From Sulfuriflexus sp032250955 (GTDB lineage Bacteria; Pseudomonadota; Gammaproteobacteria; AKS1), in NCBI RefSeq assembly GCF_032250955.1, contig NZ_JAVVES010000001.1:1-64000 (forward strand): 64,000 bases of DNA, in the 5' to 3' direction. Under the pieces are notes generated by a model. That model worked only from the letters and a program-made list of their open reading frames with translations. It searched no databases and had not been told where the DNA came from. Within the stretch, counting starts at the first letter, position 1; the number at the start of each line of letters is the position of its first letter. Positions 46,744 through 53,933 of the stretch are shown piece by piece. Position numbers and translations under genes: made by a program.

Positions 46744-47460
46744 TTATTTTACCAGTGTACCTTCTTGCTCACCCCGAACAACACGCATCAGGGCACCAGG
46801 CCTGTTCATATTAAATACGCGCAAAGGCATATTCTGATCACGACACATCACAATCGCGGTGGCATCCATAACGCCGAGACGCTGATCAATGACCTGATCG
46901 TAGCTCAATGTATGATGGAAAACCGCATTTGCATCCTTGACCGGGTCGGCCGAGTAGACACCGTCGACCTTGGTCGCCTTGAGCATGACGTCTGCACCGA
47001 TTTCGATCGCCCGCAGGCTGGCAGCAGAATCTGTGGTAAAGAACGGATTGCCTGTACCGGCAGCGAAGATCACGATACGGCCCTTCTCAAGGTGGCGAAC
47101 CGCACGCCGACGAACATAGTCCTCACAGACTTCATTCATGCTCAGTGCCGACATTACCCGCACTTCCACAGCCATCTTTTCCAGGGCGTCCTGCATAGCC
47201 AGTGCATTCATCACCGTTGCCAGCATTCCCATATGATCGCCGGTTACACGGTCGATGCCGGACTCGGCGAGTCCGGCACCACGGAAGATATTACCACCGC
47301 CGATCACCATGCCGAGTTCTACACCGGCATCGATGACCTCTTTAACTTCACTGGCAACACGTTTGATAATAACCGGGTCAATACCATAATCGCCCTCGCC
47401 CATCAGGGCCTCACCGCTGAGTTTCAGCAGGATGCGTCTGGCTGGTTGCGATGGGCTCAT
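46744..47460 (-). CDS. pyrH: UMP kinase
   Basis: 238 aa. Amino-acid-kinase-fold UMP kinase. RILLKLSGEALMG at the N-terminus, GGGNIFRG, and GTGNPFFTTDSAA are the nucleotide and substrate segments. Starts three bases after the tsf stop. Confidence 0.98.
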   Translation of the reverse strand: MSPSQPARRILLKLSGEALMGEGDYGIDPVIIKRVASEVKEVIDAGVELGMVIGGGNIFRGAGLAESGIDRVTGDHMGMLATVMNALAMQDALEKMAVEVRVMSALSMNEVCEDYVRRRAVRHLEKGRIVIFAAGTGNPFFTTDSAASLRAIEIGADVMLKATKVDGVYSADPVKDANAVFHHTLSYDQVIDQRLGVMDATAIVMCRDQNMPLRVFNMNRPGALMRVVRGEQEGTLVK

Positions 47461-47463
47461 CGC

Positions 47464-48345
47464 TTACTCGCCCTTGACCTGTGCCATGACTTCGTCGGCA
47501 AAGTTTTCGACTTTCTTCTCGATACCTTCACCTACTTCAAGCCGTGCGAAGCTCAGGACACTGGCGTTGTTGGCCTTCACCAGTTTTTCGACGGTCTGGT
47601 CAGGGTCCTTGACGAAAGGCTGACCGTAGAGGGCCTGTTCGTTGAGGAACTTGGCGATACGACCGCTGACCATCTTCTCGATAATCTCGGCTGGCTTGCC
47701 ACTTTCCGCGGCCTGTGCAGTGAAGATTTCCTTTTCCTTTTCAACCAGCTCGGCAGGTACATCAGCCTGGGCAACACAAACCGGCTTGCTCGCCGCAATG
47801 TGCATGGCGATGTCCCTGGCCAGCTCTTCACTGCCACCCTGCAGGTCAACCACCACGCCGATGCGCGCACCATGGGTATATACACCCAGGTGATCACCCT
47901 GACGCTTGATGATAATGCAGCGACGCACACTGATATTCTCGCCAATCTTGGCGATCAGGTTCTTACGTGCTTCATCAACCGTCTCGCCGCTGGCGATCTT
48001 CATGCCAGACAAGGCTTCAGCATCCGCTGCTTCACCCGCCAGCGCTGCAGCAGCGACGGCCGAGGTGAAAGCAAGGAAGTTTTCATCCTTGGCGACAAAG
48101 TCGGTTTCACTGTTGATTTCAACCATGGCGAGCGTTGCACCATCGTCACTGATAGCGATTTCGACCTTGCCATCAGCAGCGACGCGGCCCGCCTTTTTGT
48201 CGGCCTTGGCGGCGCCTGATTTGCGCATTGCCTCGATGGCGACATCGATATCGCCATCGGTTTCAACCAGTGCCTTCTTACATTCCATCATGCCTGCGCC
48301 AGTACGTTCGCGCAGTTCCTTAACAAGTGCTGCAGTAATTGCCAT
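47464..48345 (-). CDS. tsf: Elongation factor Ts
   Basis: 293 aa. Nucleotide exchange factor for EF-Tu. LRERTGAGMMECKKAL with the TDGDIDVAIE continuation at the N-terminus, and the TDF motif in NSETDFVAKDENF. Directly after rpsB as in most bacteria, likely co-regulated by the rpsB leader. Confidence 0.98.
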   Translation of the reverse strand: MAITAALVKELRERTGAGMMECKKALVETDGDIDVAIEAMRKSGAAKADKKAGRVAADGKVEIAISDDGATLAMVEINSETDFVAKDENFLAFTSAVAAAALAGEAADAEALSGMKIASGETVDEARKNLIAKIGENISVRRCIIIKRQGDHLGVYTHGARIGVVVDLQGGSEELARDIAMHIAASKPVCVAQADVPAELVEKEKEIFTAQAAESGKPAEIIEKMVSGRIAKFLNEQALYGQPFVKDPDQTVEKLVKANNASVLSFARLEVGEGIEKKVENFADEVMAQVKGE

Positions 48346-48359
48346 TGTCAGTTACTCCT

Positions 48360-49244
48360 TTACGCTTCAGACGCGTCGTCGGCCTTGGTAGCAGCCTTCT
48401 TCGCAGTCTTCTTGGTGGCGGCCTTCTTGCTGGCAGCCTTCTTTGCGGTTTTCTTGGTCGCAGCTTTCTTGGTGGCAGCCTTCTTAGTTACTTTCTTCTT
48501 GGCTGCTTCAGCGCCTTCATCAATTTCCACAAACTCGTTGGCAGGACCTTCGGTCTGGGCAACGGCACCACGGCCATCCATAATGGCATCGGCTATACAG
48601 CTGGTGTAAAGGGTAATAGCACGGATCGCGTCATCGTTACCGGGGACAACATAATCAATACCTTCAGGTGAGTTATTGGTATCAACCACACCGATAACCG
48701 GAATGCCAAGCTTGCGGGCTTCGCTAACAGCGATATTTTCATAACCAACATCAATGATGAACAGCGCATCAGGCAGGCCGCCCATGTTCTTGATACCGCC
48801 AAGACTGCGATCGAGCTTGTCCAGTTCACGCGACAGCGTCAGGGCTTCTTTCTTGGTCAGGCGTTGCATGCTGCCGTCTTCCTGCATTTGCTCGAGATCT
48901 TTCAAGCGCTTGATAGACTGGCGCACGGTCTTGTAGTTGGTAAGCATGCCACCCAGCCAGCGGTGGTTGACATAAGGCATGCCACAACGCTCTGCCTGTT
49001 CGCGGACGATTTTGGATGCCGCACGCTTGGTGCCGACAAACAGGATACGACCGCGGCTTGATGCCATACGCCCCAGGTAGTTCAGCGCGTCGTTAAACAG
49101 CGGCAGGGTCTTTTCAAGGTTGATGATGTGAATCTTGTTACGGTCTCCGAAGATGTACGGAGCCATTTGAGGATTCCAGAAACGGGTTTGGTGACCAAAG
49201 TGGACACCGGCCTCCAGCATGTCGCGCATGGAAACATTAGCCAT
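48360..49244 (-). CDS. rpsB: 30S ribosomal protein S2 with Lys/Ala/Thr-rich tail
   Basis: 294 aa; E. coli S2 has 241. The core (VSMRDMLEAGVHFGHQTRFWNP to about residue 247) is complete. Residues 248-294 are an added tail made of near-repeats of KKAATKK and KKTAKKAA, ending in acidic ADDASEA, like the histone-H1-type tails of AlgP proteins. The tail DNA is repetitive (48370-48520) but in frame. ATG 49244 was chosen because MANVSMRDML is the family start; the longer reading adds 16 residues of leader. Confidence 0.97.
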   Translation of the reverse strand: MANVSMRDMLEAGVHFGHQTRFWNPQMAPYIFGDRNKIHIINLEKTLPLFNDALNYLGRMASSRGRILFVGTKRAASKIVREQAERCGMPYVNHRWLGGMLTNYKTVRQSIKRLKDLEQMQEDGSMQRLTKKEALTLSRELDKLDRSLGGIKNMGGLPDALFIIDVGYENIAVSEARKLGIPVIGVVDTNNSPEGIDYVVPGNDDAIRAITLYTSCIADAIMDGRGAVAQTEGPANEFVEIDEGAEAAKKKVTKKAATKKAATKKTAKKAASKKAATKKTAKKAATKADDASEA

Positions 49245-49419
49245 GTGATTTCTCCAGTTTAGGGTTGCGCCTCCACGTCTCCCATCTGCCAACCCGATAC
49301 CCTTCTATATTATAAGGAGAAGGACCCGGGCACCCGGACAAATGTGTCGAAACGTGTGCGGTTTAGTTTTATCCACCCGGGCCGAGACCCTGAGGTGAAC
49401 GTCGATTTGCCATTCAGGC
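49245..49419 (-). promoter_or_regulatory. rpsB 5' leader, possible S2 autoregulatory RNA
   Basis: About 175 nt between the predicted transcription start and the rpsB ATG. It can form a hairpin CCTTCT/AGAAGG (on the minus strand, near 49294-49316) and holds two GCCCGGGT boxes about 50 nt apart that can pair. S2 is known to repress its own mRNA through the leader in gammaproteobacteria; I could not match a defined consensus, so this is an inference from length and context. No gene lies in this gap. Confidence 0.35.
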
Positions 49420-49425
49420 GCGCGA

Positions 49426-49454
49426 TTTATACCATAATCGACCACCCACGACAA
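49426..49454 (-). promoter_or_regulatory. Predicted sigma-70 promoter of rpsB-tsf
   Basis: Minus strand TTGTCG (49454-49449), 17 bases, TATAAA (49431-49426). Good spacing and position, about 180 bases before rpsB. One TCGACC box (49438-49443) lies in its spacer. Confidence 0.7.
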
Positions 49455-49483
49455 TTGGATTGGTCTGATAAGGCACAAAATAA

Positions 49484-49517
49484 GGTCGAACTGGTGTAAA
49501 ATCGACCAGATTCGACC
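49484..49517. promoter_or_regulatory. Inverted repeat of GGTCGA boxes upstream of map
   Basis: GGTCGAACTGGT at 49484-49495 faces ACCAGATTCGACC at 49505-49517, complementary except for one bulged base. A further TCGACC at 49502-49507 lies inside and another copy at 49438-49443 in the rpsB promoter. No T run follows, so it is not a terminator. A binding site or a leader hairpin of map is possible. Confidence 0.5.
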
Positions 49518-49551
49518 TAATCATGATGAAATCCGCAACCTGGCAAAATTT

Positions 49552-50319
49552 ATGAGTGTAACTATCAAGACCCCCGAAGAAATCGAAAAGATGCGTATTG
49601 CCGGTCGCCTGGCAGCCGATGTACTCCATATGATCCGTCCGCACGTCGTCCCTGGCATCACCACCGGCGAGCTCGACCGGATTTGCCATGATTACATCGT
49701 CAACGAACAACAGGCCATTCCCGCCCCGCTGAATTATCACGGCTTTCCGAAGTCCATCTGCACCTCGGTGAACCACCAGGTCTGTCACGGCATTCCCGGA
49801 GACAAGAAGCTGAAAAACGGTGATATCGTGAATATCGACATCACCGTAATCAAGGATGGCTATCACGGTGATACCAGCAAGATGTTCGGCGTCGGCAAGG
49901 TCAGTATCGGTGCCGAACGCATTATGCGCATCAGCCATGAGTGCATGCGAATCGGTATCGAAATGGTCAAACCCGGCATCCAGCTCGGTGATATTGGTCA
50001 CGCCATTCAGCAACACGCCGAAGCCAATAACTGTTCAGTGGTGCGTGAATATTGCGGACACGGGATTGGCGCCGAATTTCACGAAGACCCACAGGTGCTG
50101 CACTACGGCACCCCGGGCACGGGACTGGCGCTAGAAACAGGCATGACCTTCACCATTGAACCGATGATTAACATCGGTAAGCGTGAAGTCAAACTATTGC
50201 CGGATGACTGGACTGTCGTCACCCGCGATCGCAGCCTCTCGGCGCAGTGGGAGCATACCCTGCTGGTAACCGATGACGGTTTCGATGTGCTGACCCGTCG
50301 GCCTGAAGACGATATCTGA
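49552..50319 (+). CDS. map: Methionine aminopeptidase type I
   Basis: 255 aa. Removes N-terminal Met. Metal ligands in VNIDITVIKDGYHGDTSKMF (two Asp), GHGIGAEFHEDP (His), FTIEPMIN (Glu) and the C-terminal QWEHTLLV (Glu). Divergent from rpsB and upstream of glnD, the conserved rpsB/map-glnD arrangement. Confidence 0.98.
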   Translation: MSVTIKTPEEIEKMRIAGRLAADVLHMIRPHVVPGITTGELDRICHDYIVNEQQAIPAPLNYHGFPKSICTSVNHQVCHGIPGDKKLKNGDIVNIDITVIKDGYHGDTSKMFGVGKVSIGAERIMRISHECMRIGIEMVKPGIQLGDIGHAIQQHAEANNCSVVREYCGHGIGAEFHEDPQVLHYGTPGTGLALETGMTFTIEPMINIGKREVKLLPDDWTVVTRDRSLSAQWEHTLLVTDDGFDVLTRRPEDDI

Positions 50320-50328
50320 CAGCACTAC

Positions 50329-52974
50329 ATGCCAGAACTCCACATAACTTCCGAGCATATCGATGCCCTTGCGACGACAGCAGATAGCGCCGGCCGTATC
50401 CGGCTCTATAAGGAAGTCCTTGAGGAGGCTCGTCAGCAACAACGACGGCAGTTCGAGCAGGGTCTGGATGCGGCCAGCCTGACCCGGCTACGTGCCGACT
50501 CTATTGATAGCGTGCTAAAGCATGCCTGGCAGAACCTTGTCACGCAGCAGCAAACCGATGATGTCCCGGCCCTCGTTGCCGTCGGCGGTTATGGCCGCGC
50601 GGAGCTGCACCCCGGCTCGGATATCGACATCATGTTGTTATTGCCAGGCGATGACGACGTGCCCTGGCGAGAACGGCTCACGGCATTTCTGACCCTGCTC
50701 TGGGACATTGGCCTCGATGTCGGTCAGAGTGTGCGTTCTCTCCGTGACTGTATTGAACAGGCAGAAGCTGATATCACGGTCGCCACCAATCTCATGGAGG
50801 CCCGGCTTTTATCCGGCTCGCAAGAACTCTTCGACCACATGCGCACCGCAGTAGACGCGGAACACATCTGGCCGAGCCGTGATTTCTTTGCCGCCAAGTG
50901 GCAAGAACAGATAGCTCGCCATAACCGCTTTAATGACACCGCCTATAATCTGGAGCCCAATATAAAGGAAGGTCCGGGCGGCCTGCGTGACATCCAGATG
51001 ATCGGCTGGGTGGCCAAGCGACACTTCGGCGCCGAGACCCTGCGCGACCTCATCAGGCACGATTTTCTGACCGAAGAAGAGTATCAGCTTCTCACCCACC
51101 ATCAGGAGTTCCTCTGGCGGATCCGTTTTGCCCTGCACTTTCTGACCAATCGTCGCGAAGACAGGCTGCTCTTCGACTATCAGCGCGAAATCGCCGAACA
51201 ATTCGGCTTCACAGATGAAAAGCACCAGCTCGGTGTCGAAAAGTTCATGAAACAATACTACCGCAGCGTTTCCGAACTCAGCCGACTGAACGAAATGCTG
51301 CTGCAGCTGTTCCAGGAAGCGATTCTGTATGCCGATGAGCCGGGCGAACCGACAGTCATCAACAAACGCTTTCAGTCACGCAAGGGCTTTATCGAGGTAG
51401 TCAATGAGAATGTTTTCAAACGCTACCCGTTTGCCCTGCTCGAGATTTTCCTGTTACTCGAGCAGCACCCCGAACTCAAGGGCGTACGTGCGGAAACCAT
51501 CCGCCTCATCCGCGCCCATCATTATTTAATCGATGACGACTTCCGCAACGACCTGCGTTGTCGCAGCCTGTTCATGGAAATCATACGCCAGCCGCAAGGT
51601 GTGACCCACGAACTCCGTCGCATGCACAAGTACGGCATCCTCGGTGCCTACCTGCCGGTGTTTGCGAGAATCATCGGGCAGATGCAATACGATCTGTTCC
51701 ACGTCTATACCGTGGATGAGCATACCCTGTTTGTCGTGCGTAACCTGCGGCGCATGACCGTACCTGAATTCAGCCATGAACTCCCGCATTGCAGCGAGAT
51801 AATTCGGCGCATACCCAAGCCGGAACTGCTCTACATTGCCGGCCTCTTCCATGACATCGCCAAGGGCCGCGGCGGCGACCATTCCGAACTCGGCGCCAGG
51901 GATGCCATAGACTTTTGCCATCAGCATGGCCTCAGCGAATACGACACCAATATTGTGGCCTGGCTGGTAAACCAGCACCTTCTCATGTCACGCGTTTCGC
52001 AACGCGAAGATATCAGTGACCCGGAGATCATTAACCGTTTTGCCGACACCGTTGGTAACCGCGACCGCCTGGATTATCTGTATTTGCTGACTGTCGCTGA
52101 TATGCGGGCGACCAGCCCGGATGTCTGGAACAGCTGGAAAGGCAGCCTGTTACGGGAGTTATATGACAATACCCGCAAGGCCTTGCGCAAACGCCTTGCC
52201 AGTATCGATGATGAGGAAGTCGCCAGGGATATTCGACAACAGGCGCTGGCCCGCATCAAGGATGCTGTGGATGCTGCTGAGCTAAATGCCCTCTGGGATG
52301 AACTCAGTGATGATTATTTTCTGCGCTATTCGGTTAATGAAATCGTCAACCACGCACTGGCTATCCTTCATGAGGACAGCCATAACCTGCCGCTGATTCT
52401 TATTCATGATGCTATTGATTATGGTGGCAGTGAAATCTTTATTTACACCATAACCCGCAAAGGCCTGTTTGCCGCCATCACCTCGGTGCTTGACCAGCTG
52501 GGACTGAGTATTGTTGATGCGCGGATTATCCGTTCCAGTAAAAACCATTCTTTTGATTCCTATATCGTTCTGGAACAGGATGGCACCCGCATTACCCCGG
52601 GCAGGCGAACCGAGGAGATATACCAGACCCTGCGTGACGCCTTGACTCGCGACATAATCGGCGGCTTCGAGGTAACCCGCAGACTGCCCCGCCAGCACAA
52701 ACACTTTGATGTGGAAACGCAGGTCAATTTCGATACCGACACGCGCAACATGCATACCGTGATGGAAGTTATTACCGCTGACCGCCCGGGCCTGCTGGCG
52801 GCAGTCGGTGAAGTTCTGCAACGCAACAATATTCGCCTGCATACGGCACGTATCACGACCTTTGGGCTGCGCGCCGAAGACCTGTTTTATATTACCGATG
52901 ATAACGACAACCCGTTATCCAACGCGCAACAAAAAGACCTGGCTGAGGCGGTCATCAAGCAACTTAACGACTGA
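50329..52974 (+). CDS. glnD: Bifunctional uridylyltransferase/uridylyl-removing enzyme GlnD
   Basis: 881 aa. Nitrogen sensor that uridylylates and de-uridylylates PII. Nucleotidyltransferase domain (GGYGRAELHPGSDIDIML near residue 87), HD hydrolase domain (LFHDIAKGRGGDHSELGA near residue 510) and two C-terminal ACT domains (about 700-780 and 810-880, the second with VITADRPGLLAAVGEVL), which sense glutamine. Complete. Starts nine bases after the map stop, so co-transcribed. Confidence 0.98.
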   Translation: MPELHITSEHIDALATTADSAGRIRLYKEVLEEARQQQRRQFEQGLDAASLTRLRADSIDSVLKHAWQNLVTQQQTDDVPALVAVGGYGRAELHPGSDIDIMLLLPGDDDVPWRERLTAFLTLLWDIGLDVGQSVRSLRDCIEQAEADITVATNLMEARLLSGSQELFDHMRTAVDAEHIWPSRDFFAAKWQEQIARHNRFNDTAYNLEPNIKEGPGGLRDIQMIGWVAKRHFGAETLRDLIRHDFLTEEEYQLLTHHQEFLWRIRFALHFLTNRREDRLLFDYQREIAEQFGFTDEKHQLGVEKFMKQYYRSVSELSRLNEMLLQLFQEAILYADEPGEPTVINKRFQSRKGFIEVVNENVFKRYPFALLEIFLLLEQHPELKGVRAETIRLIRAHHYLIDDDFRNDLRCRSLFMEIIRQPQGVTHELRRMHKYGILGAYLPVFARIIGQMQYDLFHVYTVDEHTLFVVRNLRRMTVPEFSHELPHCSEIIRRIPKPELLYIAGLFHDIAKGRGGDHSELGARDAIDFCHQHGLSEYDTNIVAWLVNQHLLMSRVSQREDISDPEIINRFADTVGNRDRLDYLYLLTVADMRATSPDVWNSWKGSLLRELYDNTRKALRKRLASIDDEEVARDIRQQALARIKDAVDAAELNALWDELSDDYFLRYSVNEIVNHALAILHEDSHNLPLILIHDAIDYGGSEIFIYTITRKGLFAAITSVLDQLGLSIVDARIIRSSKNHSFDSYIVLEQDGTRITPGRRTEEIYQTLRDALTRDIIGGFEVTRRLPRQHKHFDVETQVNFDTDTRNMHTVMEVITADRPGLLAAVGEVLQRNNIRLHTARITTFGLRAEDLFYITDDNDNPLSNAQQKDLAEAVIKQLND

Positions 52975-52999
52975 GTGCTGATCCCGGCCGCGCCGAACC

Positions 53000-53350
53000 T
53001 TAAATATCCGCACCCAGTTTACGTGCAAAGACCTTGATCGCTTCAACCTCATGATACGGTGCCGATGCAGCCTGCGGTGCGGCCAGGTATTGCTGCCATG
53101 CATTCCACTGCATGGCAAGGTCTGTGTCACTGCAACTCAGTAACCTGATAACCGTCCGCCCGACTTTCCAGGGTCCCTCGCCCTGTAACCTGCCTGTTAT
53201 TACATGTGCCGCGGCCGGACCGGTTTCGAACCAGTAAGGCTCAAAACACAGAATACCGTCCGGATGCGGAAAAACCTCTGTCATGAGACGTAAGGTATTG
53301 TCTGGATAGTGTACGACCAGCGGGGCGGTAACCGTAAAGAGATCAGTCAT
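53000..53350 (-). CDS. Uncharacterised 116-aa protein
   Basis: Not recognised. Soluble, no signal peptide or membrane segment. It opens TVTAPLVVHYPDNTLRLMTEVFPHPDGI and contains an aromatic stretch CFEPYWFE (about residue 35) and a Trp-rich AMQWNAWQQYL segment (about residue 80). Codon use and G+C look like the neighbours, which supports a real gene. It converges with glnD, leaving 25 bases between stop codons. A weak GGAT lies before the ATG at 53350. It is the first gene of the accessory stretch. Function unknown. Confidence 0.55.
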   Translation of the reverse strand: MTDLFTVTAPLVVHYPDNTLRLMTEVFPHPDGILCFEPYWFETGPAAAHVITGRLQGEGPWKVGRTVIRLLSCSDTDLAMQWNAWQQYLAAPQAASAPYHEVEAIKVFARKLGADI

Positions 53351-53454
53351 CCGCTGATCCTAAAAGAATGTGTGGCGGCTGCATAGCCATGTTTCCCCGG
53401 GCGCAATCACGATCCTGCTGATTAACCCGTTAGTTTGTTAACGGCATCACCAGC

Positions 53455-53780
53455 GGGGTCGGAGTCGCCGTCCAATCCACCGGGGTCGGAGTCGCCGTCT
53501 ACAGGTACTCTTGACCTGGTTGCCAACGTCGTAGCTCGTTGTTCCAGCGAACCATCACACTCGCGCGACTCCGACCCCTTACCTCCAATCCACCGGGGTC
53601 GGAGTCGCTGCCTACAGGTACTCTTGACCTGGTTGCCAGCGTCGTAGCTCGTTGTTCCAGCGAACCATCACACTCGTGCGACTCCGACCCCTTACCTCCG
53701 ACCCCTTACCTCTTGACCTGGTTGCCAACGTCGTGGCTCGTTGTTCCAGCGAACCATCACACTCGCGCGACTCCGACCCC
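53455..53780. repeat. Array of three 70-bp repeats bordered by a 13-bp motif
   Basis: Near-identical 70-bp units at 53509-53578, 53622-53691 and 53711-53780 (offsets 113 and 89). The 13-mer GGGGTCGGAGTCG occurs forward at 53455, 53482 and 53595 and inverted, ending at 53578, 53691 and 53780; a shorter copy lies at 53697-53705. Opposed 13-mers can form long hairpins. Layout resembles REP/BIME-type elements mobilised by RAYT transposases, which often use a GGGGTCGGAGTC-like border; no RAYT gene is present. The rest of the 53351-53933 gap holds a promoter and Fur box. Confidence 0.8.
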
Positions 53781-53835
53781 TTATCCTAATATGTCGGCGA
53801 ACCGCTCCGGATACCTAATATTATCTATAAATCCG

Positions 53836-53864
53836 TTGATTTATGTAATGATAATCATTATCAT
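53836..53864 (+). promoter_or_regulatory. Predicted promoter overlapped by the Fur box
   Basis: TTGATT (53836-53841), 17 bases, TATCAT (53859-53864). The Fur palindrome covers the spacer and -10, so Fur-Fe binding would block RNA polymerase. Confidence 0.6.
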
Positions 53865-53865
53865 T
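53847..53865 (+). promoter_or_regulatory. Fur box
   Basis: AATGATAATCATTATCATT, a perfect 9-1-9 palindrome containing the canonical 7-1-7 Fur core TGATAAT-N-ATTATCA. Compared with the classic 19-mer GATAATGATAATCATTATC, the window 53844-53862 matches at 17 of 19 positions. It lies 69 bases before the peroxidase ATG. Confidence 0.88.
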
Positions 53866-53933
53866 CGTATTCTCTGAGGGAAGGTCAGGGCAGAAAGGGT
53901 TTATGTTATTACTCCTCCACAGGTATTTTAATC

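Noticed and set aside
46765..48219. 484-codon open frame on the plus strand opposite pyrH and tsf
   Set aside because: Antisense to two essential genes with complete motifs; low-complexity His/Asp-rich translation and no ribosome binding site.
53455..53780. CRISPR array
   Set aside because: Repeats are 70 bp, only three, with unequal spacing and spacers made of the same border motif; no cas genes.
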